Positions 7,187 to 15,684 are shown, counted from the stretch's first letter. The stretch is DNA of 64,000 nt from JACRAV01 sp964571235 (GCA_964571235.1 CAZNAI010000004.1:558001-622000), one strand, 5' to 3'. The notes: a model not told the origin generated them from the letters alone. Translations and numbers: made by a program.

Positions 7187-7775
7187 TAGTCGGAGTTGCG
7201 AACACTTCGGTGCCGTATGCCCAAAGAAATTTGTCCATTTCCTTTATGGAGAGCTTCTCCAATCGGTAGAATTTCCTAAACTGGAGAACGACGCTGTTGA
7301 AAGTCTCATAGTCCTTAAGTTGGATCGCGCTAAAAGTCGCAAACTCCGACTCTCTTCTATACCGATTGAGCAATCGATCCACGTACTGATCGTAAATCGG
7401 AAAGTGCTCGGGTTGGTGGAAAGAGCAGTACTTCGAAGCAAAGGAATAGAAACGCCAGTTCTTTCCCTTAATTGTATTCAGGGCGATATCTGCCACTACT
7501 CGTAGGTCATGGTTTTTGAGCCGGGCGTCAATCGACAGCGATACAATTCGGCGGGCTACTGTGATTGTAGCCGAGGTCCAAAGCCGAGTATTGTAAAGTT
7601 GATTCAATACTATCACCTTTCGTAGCACCAGCTCAAGATTTCGATTCTCAGGTAGCTCTGCAAAAAGGCGTTTCACTGTAATGTCCGACAGGGAAACGTC
7701 GGGGTCCGTATCGAATTTGGAATTGTACTGGCGAACCATATCTTCAGTTGGATAAGCGAGCTGAATATCCTTCAT
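7137..7775 (-). CDS. Uncharacterised protein, possibly OGG/HhH-like fold
   Basis: This is a 212-residue protein of unknown function. It has no signal peptide or membrane span. The segment SKYCSFHQPEHFPIYDQYVDRLL resembles, to my eye, the helix-loop region of OGG-like DNA glycosylase-fold hypothetical proteins (a ...H.P..FPIYD..V pattern). This is a low-confidence inference with no catalytic residue identified. The ATG at 7775 has GGAG 3 bases upstream and AGGAGA further up. A TTG at 7811 would extend it by 12 residues. It is the only minus-strand gene in the first 23 kb. Its last 16 codons lie antisense to the end of the hydrolase gene. Proline-rich end: PEWPPPNPPNPH. It is divergent from gatB with ~120 bases between. 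Confidence 0.65.
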   Translation of the reverse strand: MKDIQLAYPTEDMVRQYNSKFDTDPDVSLSDITVKRLFAELPENRNLELVLRKVIVLNQLYNTRLWTSATITVARRIVSLSIDARLKNHDLRVVADIALNTIKGKNWRFYSFASKYCSFHQPEHFPIYDQYVDRLLNRYRRESEFATFSAIQLKDYETFNSVVLQFRKFYRLEKLSIKEMDKFLWAYGTEVFATPTTIAVPEWPPPNPPNPH

Positions 7776-7848
7776 GATCTCCAATATTCTCCTGATCGCT
7801 GGCAGAGTCAAAGGGAAATACTACGAGGCCGGAGGCAAATCCCCCCGT

Positions 7849-7877
7849 TTGACATTCCCCCCGCCAACCGCCATATT
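7849..7877 (+). promoter_or_regulatory. Promoter of the gatB-pur unit
   Basis: TTGACA (7849-7854), a 17-base spacer and CATATT (7872-7877) make a near-consensus promoter. The start is expected near 7884, giving a leader of about 14 bases. Confidence 0.7.
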
Positions 7878-7881
7878 CGGC

Positions 7882-7897
7882 GGCTTAGAGATAAGCC
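7882..7897 (+). promoter_or_regulatory. Hairpin abutting the gatB start codon
   Basis: GGCTTA-GAGA-TAAGCC forms a perfect 6-base stem with a GNRA tetraloop. It ends at the base before the gatB ATG and occupies almost the entire predicted leader. The only SD-like bases (GAG) lie in the loop. Confidence 0.5.
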
Positions 7898-9355
7898 ATG
7901 CCAGTAATCAACGGATTTGAACCGGTTATAGGACTCGAAGTCCACGCCCAGCTCGCCACCGAGACAAAAATCTTTTGCTCGTGTCGGGTCAGCTATGGCG
8001 AGCCGTCCAATACGCTCACCTGTCCGGTCTGTTTGGGGCTTCCGGGCGCTCTGCCGGTGCTCAACAAGCGGGCGGTCGAGTACGCCATGCGGATGATTCT
8101 GGCGACCGGCGGCGAGATTCAGCACCGGTCAGTCTTCGCCCGCAAGAACTACTTCTATCCCGATCTGCCCAAAGGATACCAGATTTCGCAGTTTGACAAG
8201 CCGATCGGATTGGGCGGCGAGATACGGTATCGACTGGAGTCGGGCGAGGAAAAAGTCTGCCGCCTGATACGCATTCACCTTGAAGAAGACGCCGGCAAGT
8301 CGATTCATCCGGAGGCGGGAGAGGCTTACACGCGGGTAGATTTGAACCGCTGCGGCACACCGCTTATAGAGATTGTTGCGCATGCCGATATCCGATCCCC
8401 CCAAGAGGCATACGGTTACCTGACCAAACTCAAGCAAATATTGCAGTACACGGGTGTCTGCACCGGTGATATGGAAAAGGGGCACTTACGGTGTGACGCC
8501 AATGTCTCGGTCAGGCCTGAGGGGCAGGAGAAATTTGGCACCCGGACTGAAGTGAAAAATATGAATTCGTTCAAGGGTGTGGAGCGGGCAATTACGTTTG
8601 AGATCAATCGCCAAATCGACCTGATCAGATCGGGTGGGTCGGTCACGCAGGCGACCCTTTTGTGGGATGAAAAACGCGTGGTGGCCGAAATGATGCGCTC
8701 CAAAGAAGAGTCGCACGACTACCGGTATTTCCCCGAGCCGGACTTGGTGAATCTGGTTGTCTCGCACGACTGGATGGGTGAAGTCAAAAGTAATCTCCCG
8801 GAACTGCCCGATCAACGGGCGTCGAGATTTGTCTCTTTGTATGGAATCCGTGAATACGACGCGCAGGTGCTGACTGCGACACGCGACCTGGCCGACTATT
8901 ATGAAGAAGTCGCAAAACTCTCCGGCGATGCCAAAGCGGCCTCGAACTGGGTGCAGACGGAATTGCTGGGTGTGATAAACGCGGCGGGTGAAGACATCAC
9001 TACGTACAAAATACGGCCGCATCACCTCGGAGAGTTGGTTGGACTGATTACGACCGGTTCGCTTTCGGGAAAGATGGCGAAAATCGTTTTCGAGAAAATG
9101 GTCAACGGCCTCGGTCAGGTCCAATCTCCCAAACAGATTGTCGAGACGGAGGGAATGGTCCAAATCTCCGACGACAGCGCAATTGCGAAAGTCATCGACG
9201 AAGTCCTTGCCGCCAGCGGCGACAATGTCGCCAAATACAAATCGGGAAAAACCAACGTTTTCGGGTTCTTTGTGGGGCAAGTAATGAAAGCGACCAAAGG
9301 TCAGGCCAATCCTGAACTAGTCAACAAACTGCTCAAGGAAAAACTGGACAGCTAA
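7898..9355 (+). CDS. gatB: Asp-tRNA(Asn)/Glu-tRNA(Gln) amidotransferase subunit B
   Basis: This is the tRNA-binding and kinase subunit of GatCAB, which activates the mischarged aminoacyl-tRNA and receives ammonia from GatA. The 485-residue protein starts with the family hallmark FEPVIGLEVHAQL. It has a zinc-binding FCSC...CPVCLG set and the conserved PDLPKGYQISQ and HLEEDAGKS blocks. A helical plus YqeY-type C-terminal tail domain runs from ~residue 330 and ends in VNKLLKEKL. The ATG at 7898 is preceded by a tetraloop hairpin and a strong promoter. purN follows with no spacing (TAA then ATG), so gatB heads a gatB-purN-purC-purH operon. Confidence 0.97.
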   Translation: MPVINGFEPVIGLEVHAQLATETKIFCSCRVSYGEPSNTLTCPVCLGLPGALPVLNKRAVEYAMRMILATGGEIQHRSVFARKNYFYPDLPKGYQISQFDKPIGLGGEIRYRLESGEEKVCRLIRIHLEEDAGKSIHPEAGEAYTRVDLNRCGTPLIEIVAHADIRSPQEAYGYLTKLKQILQYTGVCTGDMEKGHLRCDANVSVRPEGQEKFGTRTEVKNMNSFKGVERAITFEINRQIDLIRSGGSVTQATLLWDEKRVVAEMMRSKEESHDYRYFPEPDLVNLVVSHDWMGEVKSNLPELPDQRASRFVSLYGIREYDAQVLTATRDLADYYEEVAKLSGDAKAASNWVQTELLGVINAAGEDITTYKIRPHHLGELVGLITTGSLSGKMAKIVFEKMVNGLGQVQSPKQIVETEGMVQISDDSAIAKVIDEVLAASGDNVAKYKSGKTNVFGFFVGQVMKATKGQANPELVNKLLKEKLDS

Positions 9356-9967
9356 ATGCCAGAGCGTGCGAAAGTCGCGGTCTTTGTTTCCGGGCGGGGA
9401 ACCGGTCTGCAGGCGCTTGTCGATGCGTCGAAGGCCGGGCGACTCTCGGCGGATATCATACTCGTCGTTTCGAACAATCCCGACGCATATGGTTTGACGA
9501 GGGCGAAAGAACAGGGGATTGCGACATTTGTATACAATGTGAAAGAATATCCGTCGCCACTGCAAGCCGCCGAGGCACTGCTGACGCGACTTTTGGAATC
9601 CAGAGTTGAGTACGTCGCGCTGGCCGGATATCTCAGAATGATTCCTTCGTTAGTACTGCGAGCTTTTCCCGGTAAGGTCATGAATATTCACCCGGCATTG
9701 CTACCTAAACACGGCGGCAAGGGGATGTACGGACACTTCGTGCACGAGGCGGTAATCGCGGCGCGTGAAAAAGAATCGGGCGCGACTGTACATCTGGTTG
9801 ACGAAATTTACGATCACGGAAAAGTGCTTGAGCAAGTAACAGTGCCGGTGCTCTCAAGTGACACACCCGATACACTGGCCGAGCGGGTGCTCAAAGCTGA
9901 ACATGAAATCTATCCTAAAGCATTAGAAAAATTGATACAGGGAAAGTATGAGTCGAGTCATGTCTGA
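9356..9967 (+). CDS. purN: Phosphoribosylglycinamide formyltransferase
   Basis: Step 3 of purine synthesis: transfers formyl from 10-formyl-THF to GAR. The 203-residue protein has the P-loop-like SGRGTGLQAL at 12-21 (family usual is SGxGSN) and the catalytic trio N110, H112 (MNIHPALLP) and D149 (HLVDEIYDHG), matching N106/H108/D144 of the E. coli enzyme. The length is normal. It begins on the base after the gatB stop, and its last 20 bases overlap purC, so translation is probably coupled. Confidence 0.95.
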   Translation: MPERAKVAVFVSGRGTGLQALVDASKAGRLSADIILVVSNNPDAYGLTRAKEQGIATFVYNVKEYPSPLQAAEALLTRLLESRVEYVALAGYLRMIPSLVLRAFPGKVMNIHPALLPKHGGKGMYGHFVHEAVIAAREKESGATVHLVDEIYDHGKVLEQVTVPVLSSDTPDTLAERVLKAEHEIYPKALEKLIQGKYESSHV

Positions 9968-10859
9968 TGTAGTTCTGGAAACACATATCAAAGAATACCC
10001 GCTGATTCGGCGGGGGAAAGTGCGCGACATTTACGATCTGGGCGACACTCTCTTGTTTATCGCCAGCGATCGAATTTCGGCGTTCGATGTGGTCATGCCG
10101 AACGGCATTCCCGGAAAGGGGCGAGTGCTCACGCAAATGTCGCTTTTTTGGTTTGAGTTTCTCTCTGATGTGGTCGCTAATCATCTGGTAACCGCCAAAG
10201 TCGACGAATACCCGGCGCCGCTCCGAGCGTATCGCGATCAACTTGAAGGGCGTTCGATGATTGTGGTCAAGGCCGACCGGATCGACGCCGAATGTATTGT
10301 GCGGGGGTATATCTCAGGTTCGATGTGGAAAGAATTACAGACGGCTCGCAAGTCCGGATCGAACACTGTCCACGGTTTTGATTTCCCGCCGACGCTTCAG
10401 GAATCGGAGAAGTTGCCGCAGACGCTGTTTACGCCGTCGTCGAAAAACGACGATGGCCACGACGAAAATATTTCATTTGAACAAATGGCGGCGCTCATCG
10501 GCAAAGAAAGCGCCGGTCTGTGCCAGACCAAATCGCTGGCGGTGTACAAGAAAGCGGCTGATTACGCGCTGACCAAAGGGATTATCATTGCCGACACTAA
10601 GTTTGAATTTGGGTATAAGAACGGAAAATTCATTTTGATTGATGAAGTTCTCTCGCCTGACTCAAGCCGATTCTGGCCAGTGAAAGAATACAAGGTGGGC
10701 AAAAGCCAGCCGTCGTTTGACAAACAGCCGATCCGCGACTGGTTGGAGACAACCGGGTGGAATAAAAAACCACCGGCACCCAGACTTCCAGACAATGTGA
10801 TTGCGGCGTCGGCTGATCGATATGCCGAGGCGATGCGGCTCTTGACAGGGCGAGGGTAA
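9948..10859 (+). CDS. purC: SAICAR synthetase
   Basis: ATP-dependent condensation of CAIR with aspartate in purine synthesis. At 303 residues it is the longer (yeast-like) form rather than the ~240-residue E. coli form. Signature stretches are RRGKVRDIYDLGD near the N-terminus, ASDRISAFDVVMPNGIPGKG, the EC(I)VRGYISGS block and LIDEVLSPDSSRFW near residue 230. The ATG at 9948 lies inside the end of purN; a second ATG at 9960 is possible. The stop and the purH start are separated by one base. Confidence 0.95.
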   Translation: MSRVMSDVVLETHIKEYPLIRRGKVRDIYDLGDTLLFIASDRISAFDVVMPNGIPGKGRVLTQMSLFWFEFLSDVVANHLVTAKVDEYPAPLRAYRDQLEGRSMIVVKADRIDAECIVRGYISGSMWKELQTARKSGSNTVHGFDFPPTLQESEKLPQTLFTPSSKNDDGHDENISFEQMAALIGKESAGLCQTKSLAVYKKAADYALTKGIIIADTKFEFGYKNGKFILIDEVLSPDSSRFWPVKEYKVGKSQPSFDKQPIRDWLETTGWNKKPPAPRLPDNVIAASADRYAEAMRLLTGRG

Positions 10860-10860
10860 G

Positions 10861-12432
10861 GTGACTACCAGCACAAAAATAAAACGGGCACTCATTTCGG
10901 TTTCCGACAAGACCGGCATTGTCGAACTTGGAGTGGCTCTCGACAAGATGGGGGTTGAGATCATCTCGACCGGTGGCACCCAAAAGGCTCTGCGCGACGC
11001 GGGGGTGCATGTCGTGTCAGTGTCGACTTTCACCGGTTCGCCAGAGGTAATGGACGGCCGGGTGAAGACACTCCATCCGAAAATCCACGGCGGCATTTTG
11101 TTTCGCCGTGGGAATCCGGTCGATGTCGAGCAACTTGAACAACTTGATTCCAAGCCGATCGACTTGATTGTCGTCAATCTTTATCCCTTTCGCGAGACGC
11201 TAAAGAAAGAGACGGCTGATGAACACGAGATTATCGAGAATATCGATATCGGGGGGCCGTCGCTGTTGCGCGCCGGCGCCAAAAACTTTGAGAGTGTGAC
11301 AGTGGTGGTAGATCCGGCCGACTACAATGAGCTTATTACTCAAATGTCGGGTCATTCGGGAAAAACGACTCTTGAATTCAGACGCAAATGTGCAGGGAAA
11401 GTCTATGCACTTTCAGCCGAGTACGACAGTGCGATTTCAGGCTTCTTTGCCTCCGGCAAACCGCCGAGCGATGAGTTGTTTCCCGGCAACATCACGATCA
11501 ATACATCGCTGAAATCGCGACTGCGATACGGCGAAAATCCGCACCAGCACGGGGCGATCTATGCGCGGGCGCATACCGGCATGGCGAGTTTGCTTGACGC
11601 GCAGATTCTGAGCGGAAAAGAGCTGTCGTACAATAATTACAACGATCTTGAAGCCAGCCTGGATCTCCTTTTGGAGTTCGATGAACCTTTCGCCTGTGTG
11701 CTCAAGCACACTAATCCATGCGGCGCGGCCAGCGCCGACAAAGTTGCTGAGGCCTACCGATTGGCCTACGAGAGCGATCCGCTCTCGGCGTTCGGATCGA
11801 TCATTGGTCTGAACCGACCGGTTGAAATTGACGCCGCTCGATTATTGCACGAAACCGAATTTGTGGAGTGCATCTTGGCGCCGTCGTATTCGGCCGAGTC
11901 TCTGGAACTGCTTAAGAAGAAGAAAGCCCGGCGATTGCTCGCGTTGCCGGCGATTACAAGCCGACCACAAGCGGAGCAATTTCAACTCCGGCCGATTCGG
12001 GGCGGAATGCTGGTGCAATCGGAAGACCGTGCGGTGGTCGCATTGTCGGATCTAAAAGTGGTAACCAAACGAGCGCCGTCGCCCTCGGAGATTCAGTCCC
12101 TCTTGTTTGCCTGGAAAGTAGTCAAACACACGAAGTCTAATGCGATTGTATTGGCCAATGGGCTGGCGACAGTCGGTATTGGAATGGGCCAGACCTCGCG
12201 CGTTGATTCAGGATTTATGGCGGTCAAGCGGGCGGGGGAACGGGCTAGAGGCGCAGTATGTGCCTCGGATGCATTCTTTCCGATGCCGGATGGCGTAGAA
12301 GTTGCGACGGCGGCCGGTGTGACTGCGTTCATTCAGCCGGGCGGATCGAAAGGTGACGAGGAGGCTATTGCGGCGGCTGATAGGGCCGGCGCGGCAATGG
12401 TCTTCACCGGGATCAGGCACTTTAAGCACTAA
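10861..12432 (+). CDS. purH: Bifunctional AICAR formyltransferase / IMP cyclohydrolase
   Basis: Catalyses the last two steps to IMP. The N-terminal MGS-like IMP cyclohydrolase domain (~1-195) shows ALISVSDKTGIVELG, STGGTQKALRDAG and the VMDGRVKTLHPKIHGGIL block. The C-terminal AICAR transformylase domain shows RYGENPHQ, LKHTNPCG and VKHTKSNAIVLA, and ends in VFTGIRHFKH. The 523 residues are full length. The start is GTG at 10861, immediately after purC, with GAGGG in the purC tail as ribosome site. It closes the operon. No clear intrinsic terminator follows. Confidence 0.97.
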   Translation: MTTSTKIKRALISVSDKTGIVELGVALDKMGVEIISTGGTQKALRDAGVHVVSVSTFTGSPEVMDGRVKTLHPKIHGGILFRRGNPVDVEQLEQLDSKPIDLIVVNLYPFRETLKKETADEHEIIENIDIGGPSLLRAGAKNFESVTVVVDPADYNELITQMSGHSGKTTLEFRRKCAGKVYALSAEYDSAISGFFASGKPPSDELFPGNITINTSLKSRLRYGENPHQHGAIYARAHTGMASLLDAQILSGKELSYNNYNDLEASLDLLLEFDEPFACVLKHTNPCGAASADKVAEAYRLAYESDPLSAFGSIIGLNRPVEIDAARLLHETEFVECILAPSYSAESLELLKKKKARRLLALPAITSRPQAEQFQLRPIRGGMLVQSEDRAVVALSDLKVVTKRAPSPSEIQSLLFAWKVVKHTKSNAIVLANGLATVGIGMGQTSRVDSGFMAVKRAGERARGAVCASDAFFPMPDGVEVATAAGVTAFIQPGGSKGDEEAIAAADRAGAAMVFTGIRHFKH

Positions 12433-12584
12433 CCGAAAAACCTCTTTTTCTGGGGTCTATGTCGAATCGGGGAAACTCTGTCACACGCCAGCGGTTATAG
12501 GGTAAAGTATGCGTCTTTGATTAAGGTTGGACTCTAATGACCCCTGAGGGCGCCCAATCAACATCGACATCGGGAGGTCACACT

Positions 12585-13286
12585 ATGACGGCACGAGGTA
12601 TTGTCACTGTCGGCTTCGCCACAGTCGCCATTGCGACCACGGCTCTTGCTGACGACGAAAAAAACAGGGCAGGATCGATTTTGACCGAGAGGCAGGAAAC
12701 TCGATCAACATGGCTTGTGCCGGCACATCAGGCCGGTTGTTGTGTCGGACTGACAGGGAATGTCGATTGTGACGGCGGGGATGGAGTCGATATTGCCGAC
12801 CTTTCGGCTCTCATAGACTTTTTGTACATCAGCTTCACTCCGTTGTGTTGCCCCAGCGAGGCCAATATCGACGGTGATCCGGCGGCCGGCATTGATATAG
12901 CCGACCTCTCCGCGCTCATCGATTATCTGTACATAAGCTTTACGCCGCCAGCCTCGTGTGCCGTTGAATTTAGCTCCTACGCAAGTCAGATTGCACCGAT
13001 CTTTGTTGGTAGCTGTGCCATATCCGGATGCCATACCGGCGCTTTCCCCACCGGCGGAATGGACTTGTCGGCAGGAAATCACTATACGAATCTCGTAAAT
13101 GTGGTGTCAATCGGTTACGCTCCGGCGATTCGGGTGGTACCGTCCGACACACTGGCATCAGTCCTCTTTCATAAAGTAAAGGGAACTGGTGTGTACGGAC
13201 CTCAAATGCCCGCCATCGGTAGTCTGACGGCCGATCAAATCAGGCTGATTATCCTTTGGATTGCCGCTGGGGCACCGAACAACTAG
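12585..13286 (+). CDS. Exported dockerin-repeat protein with C-terminal cytochrome-like domain
   Basis: This 233-residue exported protein has a signal peptide of ~22 residues ending ALA. Two dockerin type I-like calcium-loop repeats (GNVDCDGG...DIADLSALIDFLY and ANIDGDPA...DIADLSALIDYLY) lie at ~58-125, with paired cysteines. A ~100-residue domain related to exported c-type cytochromes follows. Its haem-type motif is CAISGCH, i.e. C-x4-CH rather than CxxCH. It has QMP as a plausible distal Met and ends in ILWIAAGAPNN. The same domain, with a canonical motif, recurs at 14563-14955. The start at 12585 is fixed by GGGAGG at 12572-12577. It heads a four-gene unit. The haem state of the x4 variant is uncertain. 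Confidence 0.8.
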   Translation: MTARGIVTVGFATVAIATTALADDEKNRAGSILTERQETRSTWLVPAHQAGCCVGLTGNVDCDGGDGVDIADLSALIDFLYISFTPLCCPSEANIDGDPAAGIDIADLSALIDYLYISFTPPASCAVEFSSYASQIAPIFVGSCAISGCHTGAFPTGGMDLSAGNHYTNLVNVVSIGYAPAIRVVPSDTLASVLFHKVKGTGVYGPQMPAIGSLTADQIRLIILWIAAGAPNN

Positions 13287-13431
13287 ACTCCTCCTGGGTC
13301 AATTTGACAATTGAGTGGCAATGACTCTCGGCGGCTACTATTCTGGCGTCGGAGATGCACGATATTCGGTTGGCCGTGCTCATTAAAGGAGAGTCAGTCG
13401 CCAAGTGGAGTGTTGTGCCGGAGGTAGTGAA

Positions 13432-14550
13432 TTGGAGAGGGAAGAAAAAGTGCGAAAATACATTCGTTCACACTCACAGAAGCCATCAGGCCAGCCTATC
13501 GGCCGCCGTTTGGCTCTCATCAGTTCGACACTGATCATGGCGGGGCTAGTTGGGGCTGGAATTTCGGCCCTGCCCCGGCTGTCGGCGGAACATGCGGTCG
13601 CCTGCAAACAGTGCCACATAAACCCGAACGGGGGAGGGGCACGCAATGAATTCGGCAATCATGCCGTGGCCTTTCAAGAACTCTGTATTCCTCCCACGAA
13701 AAAACTCCTGGCGTCGCACTATTCGTCGCCACGACTGAGCCCCTCTTTGCTGGTTGGTTTTGACTCTCGCTGGCTTCTACTGGACGACCCGCGTATTATC
13801 CGCATGCAATCTGACTTGTACGTAACACTCTCGCCGTTCAAACATTTCGATTACCACTTTAGAATCGGCCCGGTCGGTTCGGGGGCGATGCAGGTTACCG
13901 AGCAGTATGCGCTGTTCTCTTTTTGTGATACCAAATATTGGGTGAAGGCGGGTACATTCTATCCCGCCTTTGGACTGCGCCAGGACGACCACAATTCGTA
14001 CACCAGGGTGAAGACCGGGCATCCGTACAATTCGTATCTCGACGGCTTATCCCTGGGCGCAGAGTTCAAAGACGTGAATCTCACCGCTGAGACATTCAAT
14101 CAGGACGGCCGAACGATTTTTGCGTTGCACGGATTTCGAACCGGATATGTTAGTCCGATAGGTTATATGTTGGGGGCATCCTATCAACATCCTGAAAGAA
14201 TCAACGGATCAACCGGCGCATACCCCAGAGCTAAGGCAATGTTTGGAGCGGTCAACTGGGATCGATTTACGATTTCCGGGGAATATGACTTGATCGGCAA
14301 TGGCAACGACTCTGCGGCGTTTTATGCGGCGGCAACCGCCCGAATCATATGGGGACTCTATTTGACCGGCGAATACAACTACTTTGATCCGAACCGGAAA
14401 TACACCAGCGGCTTTGAGCGGTTCACCCGAATCTCGGTAGATTTTTATCCGGTTCCGTATGTAAAGATCAGGCCGTCGATCTCGCACTACAAGCCGGCGG
14501 TGCACGGCCAGAGCGATGATTTCTTCGTGCAATTCCACGTCGGCTATTGA
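13432..14550 (+). CDS. Outer-membrane beta-barrel protein with N-terminal haem motif
   Basis: This ~372-residue exported protein has a hydrophobic N-terminal segment around RRLALISSTLIMAGLVG, then a single CKQCH haem-binding motif followed by INPNGGGARNEFG. After that come ~280 residues of alternating aromatic/polar strands typical of an outer-membrane barrel, ending in VQFHVGY (aromatic C-terminal residue). Single-chain cytochrome-barrel proteins with a CxxCH...NPxGGG.R motif occur in metal-reducing or syntrophic bacteria; a role in electron transfer across the outer membrane is inference. The TTG at 13432 has GGAGG 7 bases upstream and is preferred over GTG at 13405 or 13450. It is followed by a cytochrome lipoprotein after 12 bases. 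Confidence 0.75.
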   Translation: MEREEKVRKYIRSHSQKPSGQPIGRRLALISSTLIMAGLVGAGISALPRLSAEHAVACKQCHINPNGGGARNEFGNHAVAFQELCIPPTKKLLASHYSSPRLSPSLLVGFDSRWLLLDDPRIIRMQSDLYVTLSPFKHFDYHFRIGPVGSGAMQVTEQYALFSFCDTKYWVKAGTFYPAFGLRQDDHNSYTRVKTGHPYNSYLDGLSLGAEFKDVNLTAETFNQDGRTIFALHGFRTGYVSPIGYMLGASYQHPERINGSTGAYPRAKAMFGAVNWDRFTISGEYDLIGNGNDSAAFYAAATARIIWGLYLTGEYNYFDPNRKYTSGFERFTRISVDFYPVPYVKIRPSISHYKPAVHGQSDDFFVQFHVGY

Positions 14551-14562
14551 TGGTGTTCAGCG

Positions 14563-14955
14563 ATGAGACAGTTAAGACCATCAATACTAATCGCTGTGGG
14601 TGTCGCGATGGCTTCGTGTGCAGATATGGGGAACGGTCCGGACCCGTATCAACCAGAGCCACCTGGACCACAAGTCAGCTTTTCGGTGTCGATCAAGCCG
14701 ACCTTGCAGACATACTGCTCAGGCTGTCACGGCGGATCAGGGAATTTCTTTGTGACATCGGTGGATTCACTAAAAACCACGGGGGACCATCAGCCCAATA
14801 TTGTCCCCGGCGATGGTGCCGGATCGAACATCGTGAAGAAATTGTCGGCTGGGCCGCCATTCGGTGTACAAATGCCGTACGGAGGCCCATATATGTCCGC
14901 TGAATTCATTGACACTCTACGCATGTGGATTGATCAGGGAGCGAAAGACAACTGA
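14563..14955 (+). CDS. Mono-haem c-type cytochrome lipoprotein
   Basis: This 130-residue protein has a short signal sequence with a lipobox-like AMASC at residues 15-19, a proline-rich linker (PDPYQPEPPGP) and one canonical haem site, CSGCHGG. The domain ends in MWIDQGAKDN and contains QMP as a likely sixth-ligand methionine. It is homologous to the C-terminal domain of the gene at 12585. It is probably anchored to a membrane facing the periplasm or surface. The start at 14563 is 12 bases after the barrel gene, and its stop overlaps the YceI start (TGATG), so the genes are co-translated. Confidence 0.82.
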   Translation: MRQLRPSILIAVGVAMASCADMGNGPDPYQPEPPGPQVSFSVSIKPTLQTYCSGCHGGSGNFFVTSVDSLKTTGDHQPNIVPGDGAGSNIVKKLSAGPPFGVQMPYGGPYMSAEFIDTLRMWIDQGAKDN

Positions 14956-15602
14956 TGAAGAAGACCAGCATTCAATTACTTTTGGTGACCATCGTCACGG
15001 TCGGTGCGGCATGCTCGGTGAGATCGACAACTTACCAAACATCACCGACAGCGGCTACCGACACCGTTCACTTTCAGTCATCGGCCAAACTTGAATTCGT
15101 TGAGGGTCTGACCAATTCCATTGTCGGATCGCTCGAAGTGAATCCGGACAGTTCCGTTGGAAACACAAAGGGGATTTTCAGGGTTGATCTGCGCACGATG
15201 AAGACGGGGATAGATCTCCGCGACGAACATATGCGCACGCGGCATCTGGAGACCGACAAGTATCCATATGCATTCTTTGAGATATCGTCGATCTCCAACG
15301 CACCGACTCAACTTGCAATCGATTCGACATACCAACTGACAGCCGCCGGCAAATTCTATATCCACGGAGCCTGGCGGTCTATTACTGTAGCAACCACAGT
15401 TCGACGAACGCGCGTCGCTGACTCAGAAGTGCTGGCCGTTCGGGCCAATTTCGCAATCAAGCTCGATGAGTTCGGTATCCCGCGCCCCAAGGCGTTATTT
15501 CTCAAGTTGGCGGAGACGATCAATGTCGAGGTTATCTTCACCGCCGCCAATAACTTGCCCTCTACCGAGATAGTCCTCCCCGACTGGCCCGAGAAGAAGT
15601 GA
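14955..15602 (+). CDS. YceI-family lipoprotein
   Basis: This 215-residue protein has a lipobox VGAAC at 16-20, so it is probably a lipoprotein. The mature part is a YceI-like lipocalin-fold domain, a family that binds polyisoprenoids or quinone-like lipids. Recognisable features are the ...FRVDLRTMKTGIDLRDEHMR block followed by LETDKYPYAFFE, which is highly typical, and the closing ETINVEVIFTA. The ATG overlaps the TGA of the preceding cytochrome gene. Next to cytochromes, binding of an isoprenoid electron carrier is plausible but unproven. A spacer of 82 bases separates it from the DUF494 gene. Confidence 0.87.
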   Translation: MKKTSIQLLLVTIVTVGAACSVRSTTYQTSPTAATDTVHFQSSAKLEFVEGLTNSIVGSLEVNPDSSVGNTKGIFRVDLRTMKTGIDLRDEHMRTRHLETDKYPYAFFEISSISNAPTQLAIDSTYQLTAAGKFYIHGAWRSITVATTVRRTRVADSEVLAVRANFAIKLDEFGIPRPKALFLKLAETINVEVIFTAANNLPSTEIVLPDWPEKK

Positions 15603-15684
15603 TCCGCGAGCCGGTTTTTTGCTGGCATGCCCCGGCTAATCGGAGTATACTTTGCCAGAACCTGCAACGTGTAAGGAGCGTCGG

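Noticed and set aside
8486..9280. 264-codon minus-strand frame opposite gatB
   Set aside because: gatB is certain in the + strand and the frame has no ribosome site or recognisable motif.
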